From positions 23,517 through 87,516 of the forward strand of contig NZ_JACJPY010000004.1 in NCBI RefSeq assembly GCF_014696345.1: a stretch of DNA of 64,000 nt, given 5' to 3'. Below, piece after piece: positions 1-9,308 of this stretch; positions within the stretch are counted from its first letter, which is position 1, and every line of letters starts with the position of its first letter. The translations under genes were made by a program, and so were the position numbers. Source of the stretch: Pseudanabaena cinerea FACHB-1277 (GTDB lineage Bacteria; Cyanobacteriota; Cyanobacteriia; Pseudanabaenales; Pseudanabaenaceae). The notes under the pieces are model-generated. The model saw only the letters and a program-made list of their open reading frames with translations, was not told the DNA's origin and searched no databases.

Positions 1-96
1 TGGAATCTAAAGGAGGAATAAGGTCAAGGGAAGAAATACGGTCACGAATGTATGCAAAAAAGCTGATACCCAACTTACGAGTAGTGTCAAAGAGCT
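1..96 (-). pseudogene. C-terminal remnant of an IS transposase at the window edge
   Basis: Minus-strand frame reads *LFDTTRKLGISFFAYIRDRISSLDLIPPLDS running off the left edge; resembles C-terminal segments of cyanobacterial transposases; a TAG precedes it immediately. Confidence 0.45.
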
Positions 97-249
97 AATT
101 GACTGACAAATCTTAACCATAAACGGGCAAGATGTCCGTTCCACAAGAATTCTGCCTTTGTAGGTCAGACAACTGGACTGACAAGGTTTGCTAGTACTTT
201 TGTCAGTCAATCAGCTTTGCTCAGTCCATCAGGTACTACGCAGCTTAAT

Positions 250-897
250 TTACTTTTTCTTAGATACCTTTGCAGCAGGAACCTCTACACTTAACTCTAG
301 GGAGTTAGAATTTTCTGTTTTGTCAGCTTGCTCATCGATTTGCTCATCAGCTTGTTCATCAGATGTTATTGCCGATGATGGTGACTCAACGATAGATTGC
401 AACTCTGGATTTAGCTTAGGATCGGCAGATGGGGATTTGAGAGCATCATCAAGGATTTGCCGAGCATTCTCGGCTTGAGATCGCGCATCTAAGAAGCGCA
501 TATTTAGTTGGGCAAAATTTTTGAGAATCTTAAAACCATCTTTAATATTGTTAATTTGCTCTTCAGATACAGTCTCATCACTGAACAAAATATCAATCTG
601 CGATCGCACCTGCATTGCATCAGTACGTAGCTCTTGAATTTTAATTTTGAGGGTAGCAAGGTTGTTGAGTACTTGCACCGCCTGAGTAATCGGATCTTCG
701 CGCTCTTCGGACATGGTAAGCTCTCTCACTTCTATAAATTGATCGGGACTGAAGCCATCGGCAAGATCGGTATCGAGCTTACCTGAATCCATTAGCTCCA
801 TCAGTTCGTTCATAGCCTTTTCTCGCGCTTTGGGCGAGTCTTTGCCAGCAATGGTTAAAACGATCTCTGGACTCTGAGCAAGGGTATAGCGAACCAT
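250..897 (-). CDS. conserved hypothetical protein with predicted helical core and acidic C-terminal tail
   Basis: 215-aa ORF with normal codon usage; no recognised domain. Confidence 0.7.
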   Translation of the reverse strand: MVRYTLAQSPEIVLTIAGKDSPKAREKAMNELMELMDSGKLDTDLADGFSPDQFIEVRELTMSEEREDPITQAVQVLNNLATLKIKIQELRTDAMQVRSQIDILFSDETVSEEQINNIKDGFKILKNFAQLNMRFLDARSQAENARQILDDALKSPSADPKLNPELQSIVESPSSAITSDEQADEQIDEQADKTENSNSLELSVEVPAAKVSKKK

Positions 898-971
898 AGA
901 ATTAATTTGAGTTTGTTACGTTAAGCGCGATATTTAGGTTTGCGCCCTTTGTAATATATCGCGTAATACCG

Positions 972-1003
972 ATTCACAAAAGTGTTGTCACATTTTTGTG
1001 AAT
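972..1003. promoter_or_regulatory. inverted repeat ATTCACAAAA...TTTTTGTGAAT upstream of sbpA
   Basis: Imperfect dyad ~110 bp upstream of the sulfate-binding protein start. Confidence 0.35.
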
Positions 1004-1064
1004 TACAAACTAAACCCAGTAAATTTGTTTGTACATTGGGCAGAATTGCTGTATGGTATTTAAA

Positions 1065-1071
1065 TACGGTA
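1065..1071 (+). promoter_or_regulatory. TACGGTA motif, putative CysR-type site/promoter element of sbpA
   Basis: AAATACGGTA-N16-GTAGATTAAA; the same layout occurs upstream of the rhodanese gene. Confidence 0.4.
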
Positions 1072-1115
1072 ACTACACCGAGATATCGTAGATTAAATTT
1101 TGGAGATACAACAAT

Positions 1116-2294
1116 ATGAGTTCAAGGTATCAGCAGCCTTTGGGTAAATCCAAATCGGCAATGCAAGCGATCGCTAGTCTAGTCAGCAATACATTCAATA
1201 ACCTGTGGAGACGCAAATTTATCTCCTTTTTCCTCGCAGGCGCACTCATCAGCGTCACCATGGCAGCCTGCACCGCCACCACACCTACGCCCCCTCCTAC
1301 CGCAAGTCCTGCGTCCCAAACAACTACAGCAGCATCACCCACAGGCGCACCCAAAAAGGATGTCGAGTTAACCCTTGTATCCTTTGCTGTCACCAAACAA
1401 GCACACGAAAATATCATTCCTAAATTTGTCGAGAAATGGCAAAAAGAACAAAATCAAAAAGTTATATTTAGGCAAAGTTATGGCGGCTCAGGCTCCCAAA
1501 CTCGCGCTGTCATTGATGGACTCGAAGCTGATGTTGTCCATCTGGCGCTGGCGGCGGATACAAGTAAAATCGAAAAGGCAGGACTAATTGATAAGGGCTG
1601 GGAACAAGAATATCCCAATGATGGCATCGTTTCTAAGTCTGTGCCTGTGATTGTGACCCGTGATGGCAATCCTAAAAACATTAAAGATTGGGCTGATCTG
1701 GAGAAAGATGGCGTTAGCCTAATTACGGCTGATCCTAAGACATCAGGCGTAGCCCGTTGGAACTTCTTAGCGCTCTGGAATGCCGCTTTTAAAAAGGGTG
1801 GTAGCGATGAAAAGGCTCTAGAAGCCTTAACTAGGGTCTATACCAATGTACCGATTTTAACTAAAGATGCTAGAGAAGCCACCGATGCTTTCTTTAAACA
1901 AGGGCAAGGTGATGCCCTGATTAACTATGAGAATGAAATTATTCTTGCATCTCAAAAAGGAACTAAGGTGAATTATGTAATTCCTGAAGTTAATTTCTCT
2001 ATCGATAATCCGATCGCGGTTGTTGATAAGAACGTGGCTAAGCATGGTAACAAGGAAGTTGCCGAAGCCTTTGTGAAATTCCTATATTCTCCTGAAGCGC
2101 AAACTGAATTTGCCAAGGTGGGATTCCGTCCTGTAGATGAAACTGTTGCTAAAGAAAAGCAATTTGTTGAGCAGTTCCCAGTTGTAAAGGATCTGGCCAC
2201 AGTCAAAGACCTGGGCGGTTGGGATGCCATCAATAAAAAATTCTTTGCTGATGGTGCAGCCTTTGACCAAATTCAAGCCAAAATTAAACGTTAG
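1116..2294 (+). CDS. sbpA: sulfate ABC transporter substrate-binding protein
   Basis: Sbp-like features (QSYGGSGSQTRAVIDGLEADVVHLALAADTSKI); lipobox-like N-terminus; followed by cysT and cysW. Confidence 0.93.
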   Translation: MSSRYQQPLGKSKSAMQAIASLVSNTFNNLWRRKFISFFLAGALISVTMAACTATTPTPPPTASPASQTTTAASPTGAPKKDVELTLVSFAVTKQAHENIIPKFVEKWQKEQNQKVIFRQSYGGSGSQTRAVIDGLEADVVHLALAADTSKIEKAGLIDKGWEQEYPNDGIVSKSVPVIVTRDGNPKNIKDWADLEKDGVSLITADPKTSGVARWNFLALWNAAFKKGGSDEKALEALTRVYTNVPILTKDAREATDAFFKQGQGDALINYENEIILASQKGTKVNYVIPEVNFSIDNPIAVVDKNVAKHGNKEVAEAFVKFLYSPEAQTEFAKVGFRPVDETVAKEKQFVEQFPVVKDLATVKDLGGWDAINKKFFADGAAFDQIQAKIKR

Positions 2295-2376
2295 TCTTAC
2301 ATATATTCAAGAATATTTTTAAAAGTATTACTCAGTGATACTTTTAACAATATTTCTGTACTCCTCAAAAATTAAT

Positions 2377-3228
2377 ATGGTCACGACAACACCTGACAGT
2401 AAGCGTCAAGCTAATCCTGTCTTCCTATTTTTTGGCAAAATCCCTTGGACATGGGTAATCACCTTTGTATATCTGGCATTCCTGCTAGTTTTGCCGATCG
2501 CCGCCCTAATTACCAAGGCTGCTAGCGAACCCTTCGATAGTTTTTGGAAAACTGCCACATCTCCTATTGCCATCTCTAGTTACGAAATCACCTTTGTCAC
2601 CGCCCTAGCCGCCGCCACCCTCAATGGCATTTTCGGCACATTGATTGCTTGGGTAATTGTGCGTTACCAGTTCCGAGGCAAACGTTTTCTCGAAGCTGTG
2701 GTGGATTTGCCCTTTGCTTTGCCCACAGCAGTTGCAGGCTTAACCCTCGCTACAGTCTATAGTGATAAGGGCTGGATCGGCTCACTTCTCGCACCCTTAG
2801 GCATCAAGGTTGCCTTTACGCGATTAGGTCTATTTGTGGCGATGGTTTTTATTTCTCTTCCTTTTATTGTCCGCACGGTGCAACCTGTGCTTACGGATTT
2901 AGAAAAGGAAATAGAAGAGGCGGCTTGGTCGCTAGGAGCATCGCAATTCCAGACTTTTACGAAAGTGATTTTGCCACCACTCATGCCTTCGATCTTGACA
3001 GGCATAGCCCTTGGCTTTTCCCGTGCGGTTGGGGAATATGGCTCAACGGTGATTATTGCTTCTAATACGCCTTTTAGGGATTTAATCACACCAATTTTGA
3101 TCTTCCAACGTCTAGAACAATACGACTATGTAGGGGCGACGGTAATTGGGGCAGTGATGTTAGCTATTTCCTTTGTGAGTCTTTTGGCAATCAATCTATT
3201 GCAAGCATGGAGCAAAAAGTATGGCTAA
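2377..3228 (+). CDS. cysT: sulfate ABC transporter permease CysT
   Basis: BPD permease with EEAAWSLGASQFQTFTKVILPPLMPSILTG; likely start is the internal Met at 2377 of the 2335 ORF. Confidence 0.93.
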   Translation: MVTTTPDSKRQANPVFLFFGKIPWTWVITFVYLAFLLVLPIAALITKAASEPFDSFWKTATSPIAISSYEITFVTALAAATLNGIFGTLIAWVIVRYQFRGKRFLEAVVDLPFALPTAVAGLTLATVYSDKGWIGSLLAPLGIKVAFTRLGLFVAMVFISLPFIVRTVQPVLTDLEKEIEEAAWSLGASQFQTFTKVILPPLMPSILTGIALGFSRAVGEYGSTVIIASNTPFRDLITPILIFQRLEQYDYVGATVIGAVMLAISFVSLLAINLLQAWSKKYG

Positions 3229-4102
3229 TCTCAATAGTTCTATAAATGACTATACTCAGAATTTACCTCAATCTCAAACTAAAAAAGTGAAGCAGAACTT
3301 TGCTCGAACAATCTTAATTGGGATTGCTTTTTTATATTTGGGGTTAGTGTTGCTCATCCCTGCGGCAAATGTGTTTGTCCAAGCCTTTGCTAAGGGATTT
3401 GCCCCCTTACTGGATTCTTTCAAGCGTGAAGATTTTCTCTCCGCAATTAAACTAACCGTTGGTTTAGCATTAGTTGCTTTGCCATTGAATACAATTTTTG
3501 GACTCAGTGCCGCTTGGGCGATCGCCCGCAATAAGTTCCCTGGCAAAGCCTTATTACTGAGCATTATTGACTTGCCTTTCTCCATTTCCCCTGTGGTGGC
3601 AGGTTTAATGATCGTTTTGCTATATGGTCGCATTGGTTGGTTTGGCTCATTTCTAGAAGCCAACAACATCAAAATTATCTTTGCTTTCCCAGGAATGCTG
3701 TTGGCGACAATCTTTGTCAGTATGCCTTTTATTGCCCGTGAAGTTATTCCTGTATTGGATGAAATGGGAACCGAGCAAGAAGAGGCAGCACGAACCCTTG
3801 GCGCTAATGACTGGCAGATTTTCTGGAAAGTCGTTGTTCCCAATATCCGATGGGGTTTGCTCTATGGCTTAGTGTTGACTAATGCAAGGGCTATGGGTGA
3901 GTTTGGTGCGGTTTCAGTCGTTTCTGGCAATATTGCGTCAAAAACCCAAAGCTTACCTCTTTTTGTTGAGGAGGCTTACAAAAATTATGAGAATGAAGTT
4001 GCTTATTCGGCAGCAGTTCTGCTTGCTCTGTTAGCTGTTGTTACTCTAGTTCTCAAGGAAATTTTGGAACGCAAAACCCATAATCCTAATGAACGGGAAT
4101 AA
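3221..4102 (+). CDS. cysW: sulfate ABC transporter permease CysW
   Basis: EEAARTLGANDWQIFWKVVVPNIRWGLLYG, AMGEFGAVSVVSG; overlaps cysT by 8 bp. Confidence 0.93.
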   Translation: MANLNSSINDYTQNLPQSQTKKVKQNFARTILIGIAFLYLGLVLLIPAANVFVQAFAKGFAPLLDSFKREDFLSAIKLTVGLALVALPLNTIFGLSAAWAIARNKFPGKALLLSIIDLPFSISPVVAGLMIVLLYGRIGWFGSFLEANNIKIIFAFPGMLLATIFVSMPFIAREVIPVLDEMGTEQEEAARTLGANDWQIFWKVVVPNIRWGLLYGLVLTNARAMGEFGAVSVVSGNIASKTQSLPLFVEEAYKNYENEVAYSAAVLLALLAVVTLVLKEILERKTHNPNERE

Positions 4103-4128
4103 TGGTGATGTAAAAGGAGGTTAATTCT

Positions 4129-4398
4129 ATGACTATTGATACTCGTCCTGTGACCAGAGATGTCAAGATCCGCATACCAGAAGATTTACATAGTGAACCT
4201 GTGATTTCACAGTTAATTTCACAGTACGGGATAACTGTAAATATTGTTTCGGCAAATTTGGGTGTAAATGCTGGTAGCGGCTGGTTTCATCTTAGCTTTA
4301 AGGGAACTCAAGCGCAAATTCAAACGGCGATCGCCTATCTCAACGACCTTGATATCGAGATTTGGCAAGATAATCGTGAACCAAACACGGCTTTGTAA
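4129..4398 (+). CDS. NIL domain-containing protein
   Basis: 89 aa with NIL-type pattern (ISQYGITVNIVSANLGVNAGSGWFHLSFKGTQAQIQTAIAYL). Confidence 0.8.
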   Translation: MTIDTRPVTRDVKIRIPEDLHSEPVISQLISQYGITVNIVSANLGVNAGSGWFHLSFKGTQAQIQTAIAYLNDLDIEIWQDNREPNTAL

Positions 4399-4463
4399 TT
4401 TCTCTACAAATATAAATTCTACATAAGAGAGATTCGCAATGCGGCACTCTTTTATGTGGAATT

Positions 4464-4898
4464 TCAAATATAAAACATTATACCTGAGCGTTTTTTCTCT
4501 TCACATTTTCTGACTAAATCTTCTAGGGTATGTTTGCTTAATACATCAATCGCCCCCCTTCTGGTAAGCTCTCTTATATCTGCAATAACTAGTTTTTCAG
4601 GTGTGATTTGATTATCATTTTGTAACTCTCTAGAGTCTTCACCGTTAAGAGCAACCACTACGTCAATAATTCTAATTTGCCAAGGTTCTTGGGCAAGGTG
4701 ATAGCCTCCTTTAGCTCCTCTCTGACTAGTAATAATGCCTGCTCTCCTTAACATTCCCATGACTTGATCGAGGTAGCGAATGGGAATATTTTGGCTGTGA
4801 GCAATTTCGTTAACAGAGATTGGCTGCCCTTGTCCATGTCGTATCGCTAGTTGTATTAGGGCAATACAAGCATAATCTACCTTACTAGATAGTTCCAT
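4464..4898 (-). CDS. Rrf2 family transcriptional regulator
   Basis: MELSSKVDYACIALIQLA..., RAGIITSQRGAKGGYHLAQEPWQI. Confidence 0.9.
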   Translation of the reverse strand: MELSSKVDYACIALIQLAIRHGQGQPISVNEIAHSQNIPIRYLDQVMGMLRRAGIITSQRGAKGGYHLAQEPWQIRIIDVVVALNGEDSRELQNDNQITPEKLVIADIRELTRRGAIDVLSKHTLEDLVRKCEEKKRSGIMFYI

Positions 4899-4987
4899 TG
4901 ATTTTTTAGACTCAGTTTATAAATGTTTTTTTAGGTCAATTAATGCTCCACTTAGTACAGGATTAATTGACCTAGGGATGAATGCTT

Positions 4988-5992
4988 TTATCTTGAAGAA
5001 ACCAAAGATGAATTCGCAAATTCAGGCTCTTGGAATAGAGCTGTACTGAGATAGCGCTCGCCAAAACTTGGTTGAATTACCACAATTAAACGATCGCGAT
5101 TTTCTTCACGCTTACCCACAGCGATCGCTGCCGCCAGAGCCGCCCCTGACGAAATACCCGACAGCAAACCTTCCTCACGGGCTAAGCGCCGACCGTAAGC
5201 GATCGCTTCGTCATCAGAAATACCAATAATTTCATCAATCAAATCCTTGCGTAAAACTTGGGGGACAAATCCTGCTCCAATGCCCTGAATACGATGCGCC
5301 CCTGGTGTACCACCCGCCAAGACGGGGCTGTTGAGAGGTTCTACAGCGATCGCCTTAAAACTCGGTTTACGCTGCTTAATCACTTCTGCAACACCCGTAA
5401 TTGTGCCGCCAGTCCCCACACCCGCAATCACGATATCCACTTGCCCATCCGTATCATTCCAAATTTCTTCGGCAGTAGTACGTCGATGCACAGCAGGATT
5501 GGCTGGATTATTAAACTGTTGCAGCATATAAGCATTAGGCGTAGAGTCAGCGATTTCTCCAGCCCGCCGAATCGCACCACGCATCCCTTCGCTGGCTGTG
5601 GTTAACTCTAGCTCTGCACCATAGGCTCTGAGCATGGCACGGCGCTCTAGGCTCATAGTCTCAGGCATCGTCAAAATTAAGCGATAGCCCTTAGCGGCTG
5701 CCACCATTGCCAAGGCAATCCCTGTATTACCCGAAGTTGGTTCCACCAATATAGTTTTGGCAGGACTAATCAAACCTTGAGCTTCAGCATCTTCAATCAT
5801 CGCCAAACCGATACGATCCTTAACAGAAGAAGAAGGATTAATACTTTCTAGTTTCAAGACAATTTTGGCAAGGGAGCCATCTTTTTTAGGGATGTTATTT
5901 AGGGCAACGAGGGGCGTACCGCCGATTAGTTGCGTGATATTTTGAGCAATTTTCATAAAAGTTGTTGGGGGTGAGGACTCCGTAGAGAGCAA
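4988..5992 (-). CDS. cysK: cysteine synthase A (O-acetylserine sulfhydrylase)
   Basis: [42 protein letters not shown] motifs. Confidence 0.96.
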   Translation of the reverse strand: MLSTESSPPTTFMKIAQNITQLIGGTPLVALNNIPKKDGSLAKIVLKLESINPSSSVKDRIGLAMIEDAEAQGLISPAKTILVEPTSGNTGIALAMVAAAKGYRLILTMPETMSLERRAMLRAYGAELELTTASEGMRGAIRRAGEIADSTPNAYMLQQFNNPANPAVHRRTTAEEIWNDTDGQVDIVIAGVGTGGTITGVAEVIKQRKPSFKAIAVEPLNSPVLAGGTPGAHRIQGIGAGFVPQVLRKDLIDEIIGISDDEAIAYGRRLAREEGLLSGISSGAALAAAIAVGKREENRDRLIVVIQPSFGERYLSTALFQEPEFANSSLVSSR

Positions 5993-6013
5993 AAAGTAGC
6001 AATTAATAAAAAA

Positions 6014-6039
6014 TACGGTAACTTCATGGGAATACCGTA
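6014..6039. promoter_or_regulatory. inverted repeat TACGGTA-N12-TACCGTA in the cysK/crp-family intergenic region
   Basis: Exact 7-bp arms read directly; same core motif upstream of other sulfur genes. Confidence 0.5.
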
Positions 6040-6106
6040 CTTAGCAAGATACAATACTTTTCAACGTAATACAAATAAAATCTACTGTTTGCCGATAGAG
6101 TATCTG

Positions 6107-6679
6107 ATGATTTATCTTGAAAAGACTACTGGCATTGCCTATAAGCGTCGTGAGATGCTGCCCCGTAAGGCTAACTATCTCTGGAAAATTGAGTCGGGCG
6201 TGGTGCGATCGCTCACATGGAATGAGGATGGTCAAGTAATTTGCTCTGGTTTATGGGCTGCGGGTGATCTCATTGGCAGTGAATTATCACAGTTATACCC
6301 TTATGAAATGGAATGCTTAACCGATGTGCAGTTAACAGAAATACCGAGATCGCAGTGGGGAAATCACGTTGAAGCAATGATTCGCCGCAATCAAACCAGT
6401 GAGTTTTTGCTAAAGATTGCCCATAGTCGCGCTAAGGATGAGGCTGTAAGGTTGCTGTTAGCTTGGTTAAGCGATCGCTTTGGTGAAGAGGATCATCGTG
6501 ATGGCAGGTTGATTGGTCTGCAACTAACCCATCAAGAACTCGCAGAATTAATCGGCTCTACTCGCGTCACGGTCACCCGCATTATTAATGATCTTGAAAA
6601 GATTGGGTTCTTGTCTCGTAAAGGTCGCAAACTCAGATTTTTGGCAGAGTCTACTGAGCAATGGCACTATGAAATTTAG
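6107..6679 (+). CDS. Crp/Fnr family transcriptional regulator, CysR-like
   Basis: C-terminal HTH_Crp (LQLTHQELAELIGSTRVTVTRIINDLEKIGFLSRKGRKLRFL); likely Met at 6107 rather than 6026. Confidence 0.85.
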   Translation: MIYLEKTTGIAYKRREMLPRKANYLWKIESGVVRSLTWNEDGQVICSGLWAAGDLIGSELSQLYPYEMECLTDVQLTEIPRSQWGNHVEAMIRRNQTSEFLLKIAHSRAKDEAVRLLLAWLSDRFGEEDHRDGRLIGLQLTHQELAELIGSTRVTVTRIINDLEKIGFLSRKGRKLRFLAESTEQWHYEI

Positions 6680-6681
6680 AC

Positions 6682-6710
6682 AAAAAAGCACCCTTTGAGG
6701 GTGCTTTTTT
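6682..6710. terminator. bidirectional terminator between convergent crp-family gene and cysA
   Basis: AAAAAAGCACCCTTTGAGGGTGCTTTTTT. Confidence 0.85.
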
Positions 6711-6719
6711 GTTTCTTGG

Positions 6720-7727
6720 CTAAGCAACTTCAGCAAAGATTTTAGTTTTTAAAGGTTTGACATAGACTTCTTTTTGAGGATAGAGCGAGAGACTGTCAAA
6801 GCGATCGCGATCTAGTTTGACGACGATTTTTTGATTGTCTTGTAGTAGCAATTCCGCATGACCTTCACGACCAAGATTAAAGGCATAGCTGACAGTTGCG
6901 GGGGCAAAGGTTTCTTCTGGTTCGGCTCTAATCGCCAGATCGTGGGGACGTAAGAATACTTGATGATGATCTGCAATTTCAAGATCGGGGAAATGGCGAC
7001 GCGCACCTGAGATAACATTGGTTTCACCGATAAAACGCATCACAAATTCCGAAGTAGGATTATCATAAATTTCGGCTGGTGTACCAATTTGTTCAACTCT
7101 GCCATTATTCATAATCACCACGCGATCAGCGACTTCCATCGCTTCTTCTTGGTCATGGGTGACAAAAATTGTAGTCACATGAACTTGTTCATGGAGTTGG
7201 CGAAGCCATGTGCGTAGTTCCTTCCGTACCTTCGCATCTAATGCACCAAAGGGTTCATCGAGTAGGAGAGTCTTGGGCTGAGCCGCTAGCGATCGCGCAA
7301 GGGCTACGCGCTGACGCTGACCACCCGATAGTTGAGATGGATAGCGATCGCCCAATCCTCTGAGTTGAATTAAGTCCAGCAATTCATCAACCTTTTGTTT
7401 AACTAGGCTTTTAGATGCCTTACGAATATTTAAGCCAAAGGCGATATTGTTACGCACAGTCAAATGCTTAAACAAAGCATAGTGCTGAAATACGAAACCG
7501 ATCTGGCGTTCTTGCACTGAGCGGTAAGTTGCGTCTTCATTTTCAATCCAAATTTGACCATGATCAGATTTTTCTAAACCTGCCATGATTCGCAAGAGAG
7601 TTGACTTACCTGACCCTGATGGACCTAGCAAAGCTACTAGAGAACCACTTTCTACTGTCAAACTAACCCTATCAACTGCTAAAAAATCGCCAAACTGCTT
7701 GGTAATATCTTGAACCAGAATGCTCAT
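6720..7727 (-). CDS. cysA: sulfate ABC transporter ATP-binding protein
   Basis: [36 protein letters not shown]-like C-terminus. Confidence 0.95.
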   Translation of the reverse strand: MSILVQDITKQFGDFLAVDRVSLTVESGSLVALLGPSGSGKSTLLRIMAGLEKSDHGQIWIENEDATYRSVQERQIGFVFQHYALFKHLTVRNNIAFGLNIRKASKSLVKQKVDELLDLIQLRGLGDRYPSQLSGGQRQRVALARSLAAQPKTLLLDEPFGALDAKVRKELRTWLRQLHEQVHVTTIFVTHDQEEAMEVADRVVIMNNGRVEQIGTPAEIYDNPTSEFVMRFIGETNVISGARRHFPDLEIADHHQVFLRPHDLAIRAEPEETFAPATVSYAFNLGREGHAELLLQDNQKIVVKLDRDRFDSLSLYPQKEVYVKPLKTKIFAEVA

Positions 7728-7799
7728 TGTGACTCACAGCATCAAAATTATGTAACTTAGAATATTTCTAGCATTAAAAATACGTTATGTCCACGTATT

Positions 7800-7806
7800 T
7801 ACCGTA
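7800..7806 (-). promoter_or_regulatory. TACGGTA motif upstream of cysA
   Basis: Minus strand reads CTACGGTAAATACG. Confidence 0.4.
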
Positions 7807-7983
7807 GATTAATTAACTATTGCGAATTAGCTTTGTTTTTACTAAGCACCAGTAATGTGCAAACTCACTTTAATAATCAGGTAGTGAAAAGTTAGTAAAG
7901 GGGCTTCACACTGCTCCTCATCTCTTCGGTGGTAGGTCTTAAGCAAAAATTTACATTGAAGTAGTGCTTCGAGGAGAGCAAAA

Positions 7984-7990
7984 TACGGTA
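7984..7990 (+). promoter_or_regulatory. TACGGTA motif upstream of rhodanese gene
   Basis: AAATACGGTA-N16-GTAGATTAAA, same geometry as sbpA. Confidence 0.4.
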
Positions 7991-8053
7991 TTTGCATGGT
8001 AATGTAGTAGATTAAAGCTAGACAAGCTTTTCCCTCTATAAAATATAAATCCC

Positions 8054-9034
8054 ATGACTATTACCCGCAGAAATTCTAGAGCAAAGTCGCTCAGATTTAA
8101 GTTTAAACCTCTCGCCTTTATCGCTGCCGCAGTCATGTCTGTAGTCGTGGCGATCGCCTTCTTCTCTAGCTCCCCCCTCCTTGCCCAAAGTTCCCCAACC
8201 AAGATTTCCTTCGTTCCCCCAAGCTGGGTAAAAGCGAATGCTAATGACCCTAATCTGCGGATTTTAGATGTGCGGTGGAATCCCCTCGACTATTTCAAAG
8301 AACATCTCCCCAACGCTGTTAACTTTGCCGATAACCTTGTGCGTGTTCCCAAGGATGGCTTACCAGTGCAGCTTTTAGACTCTGATAAGCTTGGGGACTT
8401 CCTTGCCAAGGCTGGAGTTAATGACAAAAGCAAAGTCTTAGTTTACTCCGAAGGTAATAATATCCTCGGTTCTAGCCAAATTGCCTATGCCCTAGAGCGG
8501 ATTGGGTTTAAAGGACAGGTTGCAGTCTTAGATGGTGGCTTTAATGGCTACAAAGATGCTAAAGAACCTGTCACCAAAGAGTTTCCTAAATATAAAACAG
8601 GCAAACTTAGTGTCAATGATCAAAAGAATATCCGCGTCACCCTTGCTCAAGTCAAAGACTTGCTTGGTAAAAAAGACGTAAGATTTATCGATCCCCGTCC
8701 CGCTAATGCCTTTGCTGGTGAAGTTGATCTCTTCGTTCGCAATGGTCACATCCCTGGAGCGAGAAATATCCCTTGGCCAACCTTCACCGATCCTCAAAAT
8801 CCTCACAAGCTCAAGCCTTTAGCCGAAATCCAAAAGATTCTTGATGAGAAAAAGATTGATAAGTCCAAGGATATTATTGTCACTTGCACCACAGGTCGCG
8901 AAGCATCTTTGCAGTATGTAGTTTTAAAGCATCTACTGGGCTATCCCAAGGTCAGAGTGTATGAAGGCTCTTGGACAGAATATAGTCAGACTGATTTGCC
9001 TGTAGAAACAGGGCCAGAACGTCCTTTAGCCTAA
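8054..9034 (+). CDS. sulfurtransferase with tandem rhodanese domains
   Basis: VRWNPLDYFKEHLPNAVNF, FIDPRPANAFAG, active-site loop VTCTTGREAS. Confidence 0.92.
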   Translation: MTITRRNSRAKSLRFKFKPLAFIAAAVMSVVVAIAFFSSSPLLAQSSPTKISFVPPSWVKANANDPNLRILDVRWNPLDYFKEHLPNAVNFADNLVRVPKDGLPVQLLDSDKLGDFLAKAGVNDKSKVLVYSEGNNILGSSQIAYALERIGFKGQVAVLDGGFNGYKDAKEPVTKEFPKYKTGKLSVNDQKNIRVTLAQVKDLLGKKDVRFIDPRPANAFAGEVDLFVRNGHIPGARNIPWPTFTDPQNPHKLKPLAEIQKILDEKKIDKSKDIIVTCTTGREASLQYVVLKHLLGYPKVRVYEGSWTEYSQTDLPVETGPERPLA

Positions 9035-9060
9035 TGTGATGCATTCAGTAAATTCAATCA

Positions 9061-9095
9061 AAAGAGAATGTGCTTAGTACATTCTCTTTTTTTGT
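9061..9095 (+). terminator. rho-independent terminator of rhodanese gene
   Basis: AAAGAGAATGTGCTTAGTACATTCTCTTTTTTT. Confidence 0.85.
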
Positions 9096-9164
9096 TTTTG
9101 GCATAACGAGCCTTACGCTATCTCATCTTTGTGATCTTAATTACGGTTAGCTGGGAACTAATCC

Positions 9165-9293
9165 ATGGCGATCGCTTGGACAAGGTTATGTTGGGATGTG
9201 CATTATCCCAGTGATATTTTCGGTGGCTGGTCATTGGCAATTTTTCTGGCGATCGCTGGTGACTACTTAACTAAGGTGAATGCTAAGCTATAA
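9165..9293 (+). pseudogene. C-terminal remnant of a PAP2 superfamily phosphatase
   Basis: Frame reads MAIAWTRLCWDVHYPSDIFGGWSLAIFLAIAGDYLTKVNAKL*; HYPSDIFGGW matches the PAP2 HxPxDxxxGW signature; N-terminal part absent. Confidence 0.6.
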
Positions 9294-9308
9294 CTAACTG
9301 CATCCCGT

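Noticed and set aside
6026-6106. Annotated start of the Crp-type regulator at 6026
   Set aside because: That ATG lies inside the TACGGTA dyad; the Met at 6107 gives a more typical length.
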